From assembly GCF_000565195.1 (NCBI RefSeq), contig NZ_CP006720.1:682001-746000 (forward strand): a DNA stretch of 64,000 nucleotides, in the 5' to 3' direction. The translations under genes were made by a program, and so were the position numbers. The notes under the pieces are model-generated. The model had not been told where the DNA came from and ran no database searches. It worked only from the letters and a program-made list of their open reading frames with translations. Numbering within the stretch: position 1 is the first letter of the stretch; every line of letters begins with the position of its first letter. This DNA is from Spiroplasma mirum ATCC 29335. Its GTDB lineage: Bacteria; Bacillota_I; Bacilli_A; Mycoplasmatales; Mycoplasmataceae. Positions 43,584 through 54,167 of the stretch are shown here, piece by piece.

Positions 43584-44284
43584 TTTTAAATAACGCTTTC
43601 ATTTTCTTTTCAATATCATCAAGTTGTACTTGGGAATGAATTGATTCAATTTGATGATCAGCAATAAAAATAATACGATCAGCATATTGAGCAACATAAC
43701 GATCATGGGTAACAATAATTAAAGTTTTTTGAAAATACCGCACATTATTAATTAATTCTTTTAAAATTTGGTCACGGGTAATCAAATCCAAAGCACCAGT
43801 GGGTTCATCAGCAAAAATAAAATTATTATTACCAATTAAAGCACGGACAATTGATAATCGTTGTTTTTGATCGCCACTTAAATAATTAATTTTTAAATTT
43901 TTAACTTGCTCTAAATTTAAAGTTTTTACTAAGTAATCTAATTTATTATTATCAATTTTTTGATGATTAATTCGCTGGGTAATTAAAATATTTTCTTTGA
44001 TTATAAAATAATCAATTAATTTATAATCATGAAAAATATAAGAAATATTTGTAAACAAAATTTTGTTAACTGTGGTTCTTTTAATTTTGTTAGATTTGTC
44101 CGGTTTATTTCAATTGTTAACGTGGTCGGGTTATCCAGTCTCCTAATATTAAATTTAAAAGTGTCGTTTTACCAGAACCACTAAAACCCATAATTGCTAT
44201 AATTTCTTGATGTTCAATTTCTAGATTAATTGCATTTAAAATATTTGTTTTACTAACATTTTTAATAATAATTGCTTTTTTCAT
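43576..44284 (-). pseudogene. MacB/LolD-type ABC ATPase, decayed
   Basis: ATG 44284 with AAAGGGTG. Walker A MGFSGSGKTTLLNLIL near residue 33. Two shifts around 44140 and 44060 disrupt the helical region. From there on: YLSGDQKQRLSIVRALI (signature, with Asp in place of the second Gly), FIFADEPTGALD (Walker B of the MacB/LolD subfamily) and LIIVTHDRYVAQYADRIIF (H-loop). Overlaps the FtsX-type permease downstream, as such pairs do. Confidence 0.75.
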
Positions 44285-44334
44285 GTTTACACCCTTTCTA
44301 AAATATTAGTTTATTTTAGAAAACTTTGGGGCGA

Positions 44335-44830
44335 TAACACCGTTTTAATTTTTAATTTTCTTATTTTATTCTGCAGAACGATGATAAATAATAATAACCA
44401 CCAGAGCATTTGGTCAGGTATGATAGTTATTATTTCAAAGTCTGATTTTATTGGTTCCTTTTCTTCTATTAAGAAATAAGCAATTTTAAACTTTTAAAAA
44501 ATAATAATAGTATAATAAGTTCCAAATAAAGTAGTTCAACCTAAAACAAATAAAGACTCATGGAATTGTTTAAAGGTAAAAATAACAAAACCAATTTGTA
44601 AAATAAACATCCATAGGGCTAATATTAATGGAATAATAAACTATCCACTAAAGAAAATTGCTTTCGTATTAAATTTTTTCTTAATTCAAGTAAACACTAA
44701 TATTAATAAAACTCACAGAATCAGAGCTGGCAAAAAGGGAATCACGAAAAAATATCAACATAAAAATATTAAATACAATATTGGCAATAACTTCACATTA
44801 AATCTCTTAAAAAATACCGTAAGTTTATTT
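44335..44830 (-). pseudogene. Degenerate membrane-protein remnant
   Basis: About 500 bp upstream of the ABC ATPase with scattered hydrophobic coding-like stretches in different frames (for example MLWWLLLFIIVLQNKIRKLK near 44380) and many stops. Probably remains of a membrane component of the neighbouring ABC system. No start or frame can be set. Confidence 0.4.
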
Positions 44831-44903
44831 TAAATTTTCCTTATTGTAATATTAATAATATCGGATCTAAAATTTTAGCAAGATAGATAATTTATTTATT
44901 AAT

Positions 44904-44930
44904 TAAAAGACCCTATACGGGTCATGTAAT
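44904..44930 (-). terminator. Terminator after rbfA
   Basis: GACCC TATA CGGGTC hairpin on either strand with T-rich flank, 20 bp after the rbfA stop. Confidence 0.6.
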
Positions 44931-44943
44931 TTTCTTAATAAAC

Positions 44944-45285
44944 TTATTCTTTTACTTTTTTTAAAATTGCCTCAATTTTATTAGCATTATCTAAGGAATC
45001 ATCATAAATGAATTCTAACTCCGGGCATTTATAAATATCTAATTTATGTGCTAATTTTGATCGAATTTCTTTACGATAACGATCAATTGTGCTTTGCAAT
45101 TCATCTTTATCTTTTGACATTAATGAGGAGTAATAAACTTTCGCATGACTTAAATCATTTGTTAATTTTACTTCACTAATTGAAATCCCACTTAAAACTT
45201 GGCCCTTAATTTTTCTTTGCATAATTAAAGTTAAATCCCGACTAATAATTGATTGTAGTTTTTCAATTTTAACCTGATTAGACAT
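44944..45285 (-). CDS. rbfA: Ribosome-binding factor A
   Basis: KH-like 30S assembly factor, 113 residues, near the family length. Typical blocks: KIEKLQSIISRDLTLIMQRK (start), GISISEVKLTNDLSHAKVYY (core beta strand) and YKCPELEFIYDDSLDNANKI (end). ATG 45285 is chosen because AGAGGTGAAAAA precedes it; in-frame codons upstream have no ribosome site. Confidence 0.95.
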   Translation of the reverse strand: MSNQVKIEKLQSIISRDLTLIMQRKIKGQVLSGISISEVKLTNDLSHAKVYYSSLMSKDKDELQSTIDRYRKEIRSKLAHKLDIYKCPELEFIYDDSLDNANKIEAILKKVKE

Positions 45286-45419
45286 TTTTTTCACCTCTTC
45301 TATCAAATTGATATTTTTAATTATAACTTTAATTTCTCCCAAAAGATAGTGTTGATAAATACTTTTAATTCCGTTATGATGTAAATAATTCTAATAAAAG
45401 ACATAAGTGAGGCATCAAA

Positions 45420-46292
45420 ATGAAATGGTGAATTCCTAAAAAATGATATAAAGATTACATTTGATACTATAAAGTTATAATTAGTGGAATTGCCTTTGGT
45501 TTTTTAGCTTATGGTTTCTATATGAATTGTTTTAAAGAATTTTGATATGTTAATCCACGCTTTGAGCCATGAACAACTGATTATAGTTTAAAAAATTATG
45601 ATGTCTTATTAAGTTTTTATTCTGTCCAAGTTAATATCATTACCATTGTCTGGTTAATTTTAATTATTTTTAATCATCATCGCGAGCAAAAACTCTGGTT
45701 TTTTTCGACAAATTTTAAATTAAGTATTTTAAATTGAAATATTTTAATGTTTATCATTTTTTGAATTAAAATTATTACTGGTTATAAAAATGGTCAGTTA
45801 ATCATTAGTGATTATACTACTGCACAGGTTACTTGTACAGTAGTTACTCACTTTGTCATGCCAATCTTATTTTTTGTTTATACTTTCCTAACTTTTGGGG
45901 ATTATAAAATTCATTGGGTTAAAAATTTTGTTAAAAAAGACTGGTGAGTTGCTATAAGTTATCCATTATTTTACTTTTTTTCTGTTGTGGTGCGCGGGGC
46001 AATATGAACAAAAGATGGAAACACCGCATGAGCTTATCCGTATCCCTTCTTAGATTTAAATTTCCCCATGGTGGAAAATGCTTCAAAAGTTGAATATAGT
46101 ATGTTAATTATTGTTGGGTTTTTTGTTATTTTTTCGATGGTTCAAATTTTATTAAATTTACTAAATAATGCAATGTTTAAAGTGTTTGAGAAATACCAGG
46201 ATAAAACATTATGGTATGAAAGAATTTGGGTTAAATTTAAAAATTGAATTAAAACCAAAACTAATAAAAGAAAAGATTATCAAAAAGAATAA
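45420..46292 (+). CDS. Polytopic membrane protein (Pr6Pr/DUF1600-like)
   Basis: 290 residues with many TGA-Trp codons, so it is invisible with the standard code. About six hydrophobic segments: VIISGIAFGFLAYGFYM, VNIITIVWLILIIF, ILMFIIFWIKIITG, VVTHFVMPILFFVYTFLTF, AISYPLFYFFSVVVRGAIW and MLIIVGFFVIFSMVQILLNL. The motif YPYPFLDLN between the fifth and sixth is typical of Pr6Pr-like proteins. Ends in a Lys-rich tail. ATG 45420 follows GTGAGG. Function unknown. Divergent from rbfA. Confidence 0.82.
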
Positions 46293-46319
46293 AAGATAAC
46301 CTGAGGGTTATCTTTTATT
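46291..46319 (+). terminator. Two-way terminator between convergent genes
   Basis: AAAAGATAACC and GGTTATCTTTT arms around CTGA-like loop, then T run. It lies between the Pr6Pr-like gene and the convergent hydrolase. Confidence 0.8.
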
Positions 46320-47430
46320 TTGAATATTTTTTAATAAACTCGGCAATTGAGGATAAATACTTTTCTGGATTATTATAAATTCCGCGCACATGGTCACCAT
46401 CGAAATCAACCTTAACACTAAGTTGGGGTTTTTCACTCGCAATTTTATTTTGATATGCTTCTTCGCCCATTAAATAAGGCGTGGCATGGTCGCGTTTGTT
46501 CAAAATATATAAAAATGGTAACCATTTTAATGGTTCTAACCCTTCCCCGGGATTTAATTCTTCTGGATCATAACCTCTCGTATCAATTGCATATCTGCGA
46601 ATTGCATAAAAATGATCAAAATAATTAAAACGTAATTTTAAAATATAGTAGCGGTATAAATCATTTAGATTAGCAACAGTTGAATCAAGAACAATTCATT
46701 TAATTAATTTTCGTTCTTTTTCATAATCTTCTTTTAAATATTCAACAATGACAAAAGTCCCCATTGACCACCCATGAAAGTTAATTTCGTCAACGCTCCC
46801 TTTAAATTGGGTTTTTAAAAAATTAACAATTGCTGCTAAGTCATATTTTTCATTGTAACCCATTGTTGTAATACTTTTATCAGATTCACCATGGTTACGT
46901 TGATCATAAACTAAAATATTATAACCTAAGCGTAAATAAATTAATCCAAAGAAAATTGAACGAAACTTGTGCGAGTTTAAACCATGGACAACAATTACTC
47001 ATTTATTATTGTTTTCATTTTTAACTCAACTTTTAATAGTGACTGTTTTTAAATTAATCCCTTTGTAACCTTCAACATTATATTCGTGGATTTCCCATGA
47101 CGAATTAAATTCTGCTTCGGTTAAATGCATCCCATTAATTTTTAAACGCTCTGTTAAAACATTAATATATTTTTTAGCATAATCTTGGATGTTACTATTT
47201 GGCAATTTTCGCCAAAAATTATGACGAAATGATATTCTTTTATCATGCATTTTATAAAATAACTTAATATAAATCTTGTTATTTTCCATATATTGTGCAA
47301 GTTCACTGTCGGTCACTGTTTTATAAACTTGGGGCGTAATTAAATCGGTACTATTTTCTAAATCAACCGTTTCCAAGTCATCATGGAACTTTAGTTTTTT
47401 AACTTCCTGTTTTTTCTTACTAAACTTCAT
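46315..47430 (-). CDS. Alpha/beta hydrolase
   Basis: 371 residues. The hydrolase core begins near residue 135 with WVIVVHGLNSHKFRS (oxyanion loop). The nucleophile elbow is FHGWSMGTFVIVEYL (GxSxG; Ser near 215), a candidate catalytic Asp lies in IVLDSTVANLND or the later FLYILNKRDHATP, and the catalytic His in DFDGDHVRGIYNNP near the C-terminus. An N-terminal 130-residue Lys-rich region has no clear match. No signal peptide. Last gene of ybeY-dgkA-cdd-hydrolase, ATG 47430 two bases after cdd. Substrate unknown; esterase or lysophospholipase are possible. Confidence 0.9.
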
Positions 47431-47432
47431 AA

Positions 47433-47828
47433 CTAATTTAAATCTCCGCTAGTAAAACCATATGGTAATAAATCAGTGACTTTAATCGTTAATGACTCGC
47501 CCCCCTGATTATAAATTTCAATATCTACTTCACCACCGACCAATTCAAAAATAAATTGGCGGCACATTCCGCAAGGTGAACCAATATGATGACTATCAGT
47601 ATATAAATAAAGTTTTTTAATGTCTTTTTTTTGATATCCTAAAGTATAAACTTGGGACAAAGCTGTTCGTTCGGCACATAACCCAACGGGATAGGAAGCA
47701 TTTTCCACATTAACACCCGCAACCGTCTGACCATCAGTTAATTCGCAAATACAAGCAACATGAAACTTGGAATACGGAACATAAGCATGGTCCTTTAACT
47801 TATTTAATTTATCAAATCAACTAATCAT
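47433..47828 (-). CDS. cdd: Cytidine deaminase
   Basis: Pyrimidine salvage enzyme, 131 residues, homotetramer type. Zinc site: NVENASYPVGLCAERTAL (C-A-E near residue 52) and SPCGMCRQFIFELV (two cysteines near residue 86). YVPYSKFHVACICELTDGQ at the start is also typical. AAAGGAAAATAGC precedes ATG 47828. In an operon with dgkA and ybeY, a common Firmicutes/mollicute order. Confidence 0.96.
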
Positions 47829-47855
47829 TGCTATTTTCCTTTACTATTTCTTGTA

Positions 47856-48281
47856 CTAAATTTTTAAATAAATTTTAATAACATTAACTAATGGTGGTAA
47901 CATAATTAGTAAACCAATCGCAATAGCTAAAATTGAGTTAATTAAGGTCGCTGCCGCACAAATATCTTTAATCTTTTTGGCCTTAATATTATATTCAAAT
48001 GATAATAAGTCAACAAAGTTTTCGACCATCGTGTTAATTAATTCAAAACCAATTACACTCCCAATTGTTAACAAGACAATTGTTCATTGTAAATACCCAA
48101 ATTCACTGGGAACTTCGCGTTGCAGTCAAATTCCTAATCCAATTACCGCAATTGAAACAATAATATGAATAATTAAACTTGATTCTTCTTTAACTGCCGT
48201 GTAAACACCACGAAAAGCATTCGCAAATTTATTACGTAATTTAAAGAACATCTTTTTTTTGTTTGGATTTCGAATTGCCAT
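47856..48281 (-). CDS. dgkA: Diacylglycerol/undecaprenol kinase
   Basis: Small three-helix membrane kinase, 141 residues. Start MAIRNPNKKKMFFKLRNKFANAFRG is basic; the helices are IIHIIVSIAVIGLGIWLQ, WTIVLLTIGSVIGFELINTM and AATLINSILAIAIGLLIMLPP. The catalytic region FELINTMVENFVDLLSFEYN carries the Glu that serves as base in the family (E-x-x-N/D). ATG 48281 follows AGAGAGGAAAAAA. Gram-positive relatives phosphorylate undecaprenol, which makes little sense here; diacylglycerol is likelier. Confidence 0.92.
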
Positions 48282-48311
48282 TATTTTTTCCTCTCTTAAT
48301 AACTCACAATA

Positions 48312-48788
48312 TTATTCTATTGGATTTCGGAGGATTTGTAAATCATTTAGAATAATTCGTTGTAAATTAAACATAATTTCTTCCTCTTGTTTAGTTTGGT
48401 GATCATAGCCTAAAATATGAAGAATCCCATGAGTAAATAAAAATGCTAATTCTCTGCGCAATGAATGTTGATATTCTGCTGCTTGGCTAACTGCTTTTGG
48501 ATAGCAAATAAAAATATCACCAAGTGAGCGTAAACCAGTTAGTTTAAATAAATCAAGCTCTTCATTTTCTTCTAACGCAAAAGTTAGGACATCCGCCACA
48601 TAATCCTTATGACAATATTTTTTATTTAATTCAACCTGAGTTTGTTCATCAACAAAATTTAATGTTAATTCTAATGGTTCAATGATTTTTAACGTTTCTT
48701 TAACTTTGTTAAAAATATTAATAAAATCTTGGTTAAAATTATCAATTGCAAAATGCGTCTCATTATTAATATCAAAATTATCTTCCAC
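48312..48788 (-). CDS. ybeY: Endoribonuclease/rRNA maturation factor YbeY
   Basis: Zinc-dependent RNase for 16S rRNA 3' end processing and ribosome quality control; about 158 residues. Zinc motif FLFTHGILHILGYDHQTKQE (HxxxHxxxxxH) near residue 122, preceded by ADVLTFALEENEEL and SLGDIFICYPKAV. GTG 48788 is preferred: AAGGGTG lies five bases upstream and the -10 hexamer at 48816-48821 would put the transcript start beside the alternative ATG at 48803, leaving it with no ribosome site. First gene of its operon. Confidence 0.93.
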   Translation of the reverse strand: MEDNFDINNETHFAIDNFNQDFINIFNKVKETLKIIEPLELTLNFVDEQTQVELNKKYCHKDYVADVLTFALEENEELDLFKLTGLRSLGDIFICYPKAVSQAAEYQHSLRRELAFLFTHGILHILGYDHQTKQEEEIMFNLQRIILNDLQILRNPIE

Positions 48789-48815
48789 AAAATCACCCTT
48801 CATTTCGCTATTTAT

Positions 48816-48821
48816 ATTATA
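48816..48821 (-). promoter_or_regulatory. Promoter -10 of the ybeY operon
   Basis: TATAAT in GTTATAATATAAA, 33 bases before the GTG of ybeY. It falls within the end of the decayed exporter accessory gene. Confidence 0.5.
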
Positions 48822-48826
48822 ACAAA

Positions 48827-49226
48827 TTAAAATATCATCGTAAAAAAATATTCTAACATCGAAAAATTACCAAAGAAAACCTGGGCTGGTTGGTACCACG
48901 TGGCAAGTTCAGTTAGAGATAGCGTTTCTAAAACAACATAATTATTAGTAGGATGAAATTGGTTAGTAATTTGGTACCATAAATTATTTTTTTAATATTT
49001 AATCATTTTAACAGTGGTTAATAAAGCTGAACCATGAAATTGCGGGTCATTAATTTCTAAAATTACTTCTTGGTTATCATCTTTCCCAATATCACTACTA
49101 AGGTTGTGCAAAGTTAAGAACCCATTATAAACAATGCTAACAGTTGGGGTGCTTAAAAAAAATAAAGAGCACCCCAATTAAACCAAAAATAATAATTAGT
49201 CAAAACCCTGGTTTAATTTTAAACAT
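48827..49226 (-). pseudogene. Membrane-anchored exporter accessory protein, decayed
   Basis: ATG 49226 overlaps the end of the ATPase. N-terminal hydrophobic anchor FWLIIIFGLIGVLFIF, then a break at an eight-T run near 49155 (minus strand); one T fewer gives LFIFLSTPTVSIVYNGFLTL. A TAA at 48992 interrupts the same frame, which then goes on (NNLWYQITNQFHPTNNYVVL) to TAA 48827. A single N-terminal anchor plus outside domain would fit an HlyD-like accessory subunit; that is inference from position. Confidence 0.5.
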
Positions 49227-50834
49227 TATTGCGTTGAACCTCCGCACTTAGATCAATTACTTGGGAAAAATATTGCTCAATTTTGGGATCATGACCACAA
49301 TAAATGATTAAACTATCTTGTTTAGAAGTTAATAAGAGATTAACTCTAGCGCTAACTTTGTTTTTTCATCAATATTACTTAAACTTTCATCAATAAAATC
49401 TTCTTTGTGTTGGCAAAGTAAATTAAGAAATAAGATAATTTGGCGCTGACCCTTTGACAGGTTTTCACCATTATTAACAAGCACTCTTGTTAAGTCAATC
49501 TTATTTGCTTGTAAAATTGCTTCGACAACCAGATTCCTTAAAATTGTAAGATCAGCATTCGGATTAAAATTAATAATTTTATCATAAACACTATTAGCGA
49601 ATAAGTAATCTTGTATTGGTGCAAAATCATAACTTTTGCTCTTCATTCTGCCTCATTATCGGTCGTTAAGTTAAGTTGCTTATTAATTAAAATTTCACCC
49701 TGGTAGTTTTGTTTGAGGCGGCCAAGGAAGATAGCTAGTAAAGTTGTTTTGCCAACCCCAGATGATCCTTTTAAAAAAAGATGGTGCTGAAAAGTTAAGG
49801 AGAGATTTTTAAATAAACTAACCCCATTAATTTCATATGTTAAATTATTAATTGTAATTTCTTCAATTTTGGTTGGTAAATTATTTGGCGAAGGCGTTCG
49901 TTGATTCACAATTCTTAAATAATAATCATTCAACTCGTTGGTAAGCATTAACAACATAACTTTTATTGGCAATAAGGTTTGCAAATAAAGTACTAAAATC
50001 ATTAAAATATAACGCTAACGCCGAGTAAAACATCAAATCACCAATAGTAAGGTGCTGGGTGGTAATTAAATTAACCGCCAGGTAAAAAATAACTAAATTT
50101 AAAAGTTGGTTGAAAATATTTAAAGCACTCTGTTGATAATAACTAGCTTTCTCTAAATGGTAAGTTGCTTGTAATAAATCTTGGTATTCTTTATTTCACT
50201 GGTAATAAAAATGGTTAGTAATTAACATCGCCGCTTGGTGACCAATTTTGATGGTACTTTGGGCATCATAGATATATCACTTATTTTGGTGGTCAAATTA
50301 AATCATATTAATCACTCCCGCCATCTTATTAACAATTTCGAATGGTGAATGGTTAACCGACCCCTGCCATATATTAGTTGTCTCAACATCTTTCATATTA
50401 ACCGCCGCTATTCATTCACCCATTGTATTAACATTAAAAGCAGTAATTTAAAGATTAACTTTATCTTGAAAATGTTTGGCAAAATTAAATAATTCTTGGA
50501 TATTATTGACCCTGTCATCACTAGTTTACATTTGAAAATCATCAACAATATATCAATTAACACAAATATCAAATTGTAAAATTGGATAAGTTGACGTAAT
50601 AATGTTAATTTTTTTTATTAATAAGACAACTTCCCCGGTGGATGTTATTTTCAACAGTTCATCATTACCTAATAACACATATAAATTATTTTGATAATCT
50701 TTTTTAAAATTAACAATTCTATTATTAAATTGGTGGAGTAGTTGGTACTGGGGATCATTCATTTCGTCTAATGATGGGGACGAATTATTCAAATGGTTTT
50801 GTTTTGCTGCTAAACCAAGTCCATTTAATTTCAT
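49219..50834 (-). pseudogene. Bacteriocin/peptide-type ABC exporter, decayed
   Basis: Fused transmembrane and ATPase exporter, now broken. The membrane part ends with LTIGDLMFYSALALYFNDF, the pattern of the last helices in C39-peptidase-type exporters. The ATPase has Walker A LKGSSGVGKTTLLAIFLG, signature NLSKGQRQIILFL, a Walker B-like DFIDESLSNIDEKT (missing part of the hydrophobic strand) and the end LIIYCGHDPKIEQYFSQVID. Stops (TAG/TAA near 50525, 50450 and 50310) and shifts break it. The N-terminal 100 residues (MKLNGLGLAAKQNHLN) may be a degenerate peptidase domain, uncertain. It lies 77 bp downstream of the toxin-like glycosyltransferase. Confidence 0.68.
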
Positions 50835-50879
50835 GTTTCCGATTCTCCTTCCAATAAATTAATTATTAAAGAAAAAAAT

Positions 50880-50910
50880 AAAAAAACAAGTAATTTTTAA
50901 AAAAATTACC
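50880..50910 (-). terminator. Terminator after the glycosyltransferase gene
   Basis: GGTAATTTTTTTAAAAATTAC on the minus strand with a T7 tail, immediately after the stop at 50911. Confidence 0.6.
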
Positions 50911-52566
50911 TTAAACATACTCTTGGCGAGCTAAATGATGATATAAATTATTATTGGAATTATCTGGTCAGTTTAAGTTCCCAATCAACATTTGGTTATC
51001 ATTAATATTGTCATATATTAAACTATTATAGCGGAAAAACTTCTTATAAACTTGCAAGCGAATTTTTTTCTCAATAATTTGAGGGATAAATTCATTAGGC
51101 ATATTTTCGTTAATTTTTTTTAACCAATTAACAAACAGATTAGCAAACGCAAAACTAATAATCTTCGAACCTGTGTGCGAAGTTGCGCTTTTAATATCAG
51201 GGATCAAATAATCAAAACGATAGTTAATAAAATTTAAATAATTACTATTTGATCCTTGCAATAATAAATCATGGTAAAAAGAAGATAATGTTTGGTTATT
51301 ATAACTCAATAAATCATAGGTTTTTTGTTCAATGTATTTATCAATTTCTTGAATTGTTAAAATTAACCGGTTTAAAAAAACACTATTTTTTTTAGCAATT
51401 AAAAACTTATCATTATAAAAATCATTTGGTCCCCCAAACATAATATGATAACCATTGCTAATAATGTAATCTCCCAATGGCACAATTAAATTATCAAACC
51501 CAAAATGATCAATAATTTCAGTTAAAATCCTTTCAATATAACTTTTGGAAGTGATTCATGGGGAGGTTGGTTGGTGGTGCTTTAAAAAAATTTGTAAATA
51601 ACTTTTGCTAATTAAAGTTAACATTTTCACTGTTCGCTGTGAGCGATAATCTAATAAATCCTGATTATTTAAAAGCATTAGGATCTCTCTTTTTAAAATT
51701 AACCGCGAACGGTCATTATCTTTCAAATTAAGTAAATAACTTGCTAACATTTTTTTATTAAAACTTGGTAAAACATCCCAGTCTAAATAAATCCCGCCAT
51801 AAGCACGTAAAATTAGATAACGCAAACGATTAGAAACCGACTTTATATGTTGGCGTAAATTTAATTCCTTATTTAAAAATCAATAAGTAACCTTCCCACA
51901 GCGTAATGTTTCTTCATTAATTTCGCGAATAATTACCTGGTTGCTCGTAAATTTTTGTAATTCTCGTTGAGCCTGGTAAAATGATTTTTTAATTTCCTGA
52001 ATCATCTCTTCAATGCGGAAAGCTAGCATTAACTTTTTATTAACTAAAAATTGCTTAACATTTTCGTTAAAACTAACATCGCGATGTTTTAAATAATAAT
52101 CATGGTAAAACTCATTTTGTAACTTAATAATCTTTGCTAAATCATTGTTGGCCGCTTCTTTAATTTTTAAATGTAATAAATTGACTAAACTACTATCAAA
52201 ATTAGTTCATAAATTAATCTGGTAATCCGGATTATAATAAGTTCACACTTTAATACAATTAGTTTGGCGGGCTTCTAACAGACCATACCAAATATAATGA
52301 ATATTCTTTTCATCAGCTTCTAATTTACCATCTTGACGAATAAAATGGTTAATTAATTGAAATAATTGGTTAGTTTCATAATTTTCTTTAAACTCGTGAA
52401 TACATAATAAATGTAACGCATTTAAATATTGCTCCTGTTCAATGGTAGTTAAAGTATCATAATTATTAAAAAACAGGTCAAAGGTTGGTGCAAATTTTTT
52501 TAAAAAAGTATCGCTTTGGGTATAAAAAAGTTCGCGTAGTTGGATAATATCTTGATGCAATAACAT
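50911..52566 (-). CDS. TcdA/TcdB-type glycosyltransferase domain protein (putative toxin)
   Basis: 551 residues, intact, with TGA-Trp at 52243 and elsewhere. Residues 89-125 (KNIHYIWYGLLEARQTNC, then WTYYNPDYQINLWTNF) match the start of the GT44 fold of large clostridial toxins, including the UDP-stacking Trp (W93). Residues 243-267 read SVSNRLRYLILRAYGGIYLD then WDVLP: the DxD metal/UDP motif is D262-W-D264, and the donor Arg is R249, but the usual Asp of the SDxxR motif is Asn (N246). HIMFGGPNDFYNDKF near residue 375 also fits. No signal peptide. ATG 52566 behind AAAGGAG. Adjacent decayed ABC exporter. No autoprotease or receptor domain follows. Confidence 0.85.
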
Positions 52567-52886
52567 ATACAAAGTTCTCCTTTTATTAATTAGAACCTGT
52601 GGTTTCCAAAATAATCTAAATAATCCGTAATAAAAATTATTAATAAACTACCTTCATTCCTTTAAAATATCAGTTACTAAAATAATTACTTAACTTACAT
52701 TCATAAGTTAACATAAAATAGGAGAAAACAAAATAAGAAATAATTACTAATTTTAAACACTTTTTTTGTTAAAATTACATTTTTTTTCAAATTTTTTGCC
52801 ATTATTATGTGGCACCAGTCCTAATTAATTAATTTTAATAGTTGCTTTCCCCAAAACTATGGTAAATTTATTATGTGAGGTGAAAA
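52567..52886. other. Divergent promoter gap
   Basis: 320 bp between the glycosyltransferase (minus) and guaC (plus), with an inverted repeat AACTTAC and GTAAGTT-like arms near 52692-52710 and long T and A runs. A TTGCTT near 52842 could be the guaC -35. Nothing coding seen. Confidence 0.4.
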
Positions 52887-53849
52887 ATGAAAGCATTTGA
52901 CTATGAAGATATTCAGTTAATTCCCAAAATGTGTGTGGTGGAATCACGGAAAGAATGTGATCCCCGCGTCAAACTAGGAAAACATACATTTAACTTACCA
53001 GTGGTCCCTTCTAACATGGCGACTGTTGTTAACGAAGAATTATGTGAGAAATTAGCCCAACAAAATTACTTTTATATTATGCATCGTTTTAATGTTGACC
53101 AAGTCGCATTTGTAAAAAAGATGAAACAACAAGGTTTAATTGCCTCAATTTCAGTTGGGGTCAAAGAAAGTGACTATCAAGTAATTGATAACCTAAAAAA
53201 AGAAAATCTTACTCCGGATTATATTACCATTGATATTGCCCATGCTCACGCGTTATCAGTTAAAAAAATAATTGAACATATCCGCAAGAATTTTAAACAA
53301 GCAGTATTTATTATTGCCGGAAATGTGGGAACACCCAAAGGAGTTCGGGATTTAGAATATTGGGGCGCAGACGCTACCAAAGTTGGAATCGGTCCGGGGA
53401 AAGTATGTATTACCAAACTAAAAACTGGATTTGGAAATGGTGGTTGACAACTAGCAGCCGTGAAATGGTGTAGTAAAGGAAGCTCAAAACCAATTATTGC
53501 CGATGGTGGTTTACGCGTTAATGGTGATATTGCAAAATCAATCCGGATGGGTGCTACCATGTGTATGATTGGAAGTTTATTTGCCGCCCATCAAGAATCA
53601 CCGGGAAAATTAGTTGTCGAAAATGGTGTTGAATACAAAGAATACTTTGGATCCGCTAGTGAATATAATAAAGAAGAAAAAAGATATGTCGAAGGAAAAA
53701 AAGAATTAATTACTGTTCGGGGTAGTATCTTTGATACCTTAAAAGAAATGACCGAAGATTTACAATCTTCAATTTCCTATGCCGGGGGGTGTGATTTAGA
53801 AGCCATTAAAAAAGTTGATTATGTAATTTTAAAAGATAGTAATTTTTAA
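52887..53849 (+). CDS. guaC: GMP reductase
   Basis: NADPH-dependent deamination of GMP to IMP for purine salvage; 320 residues, the length of GuaC and without the CBS domains of IMP dehydrogenase. [20 protein letters not shown] at the start, then [19 protein letters not shown], and the catalytic-cysteine loop [19 protein letters not shown] (near residue 175). [20 protein letters not shown] is the phosphate site. ATG 52887 after GAGGTGAAAA. TGA-Trp at 53448. Confidence 0.95.
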
Positions 53850-53857
53850 GGAATTTT

Positions 53858-53883
53858 AAAAAAACCAGATTTCTGGTTTTTTT
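53858..53883 (+). terminator. Two-way terminator between guaC and rpsU
   Basis: AAAAAACCAGA, TT, TCTGGTTTTTTT. Confidence 0.85.
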
Positions 53884-54046
53884 ATCTAAAACTACGGTTT
53901 TGTTCTTGCTTGTATCGTCTTTTTTCTTTCTTACTTAAGAAATGTTCTTTACGACGGGCTTCTTTACGACGCACTGCTGATACCTTGTTAAAACGTTTTA
54001 ACGCTTTATCTAGCGGTTCACCATTTTTTACAACAATAGTAGCCAT
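53882..54046 (-). CDS. rpsU: 30S ribosomal protein S21
   Basis: 54 residues, full length. Reads ATIVVKNGEPLDKALKRFNK, then SAVRRKEARRKEHFLSKKEK and a basic end, the usual S21 pattern. ATG 54046 with AGGAGTTGAAAA. Confidence 0.95.
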   Translation of the reverse strand: MATIVVKNGEPLDKALKRFNKVSAVRRKEARRKEHFLSKKEKRRYKQEQNRSFR

Positions 54047-54167
54047 TTTTTCAACTCCTAAAATCTATTTAAATTAACAATTTAATCTTATCATAGATTT
54101 TTATTTGTTGAAACACTTTTAAAACTATTTAAACTAAATTATTAGTTTTTTTAACATTTATCGTATT

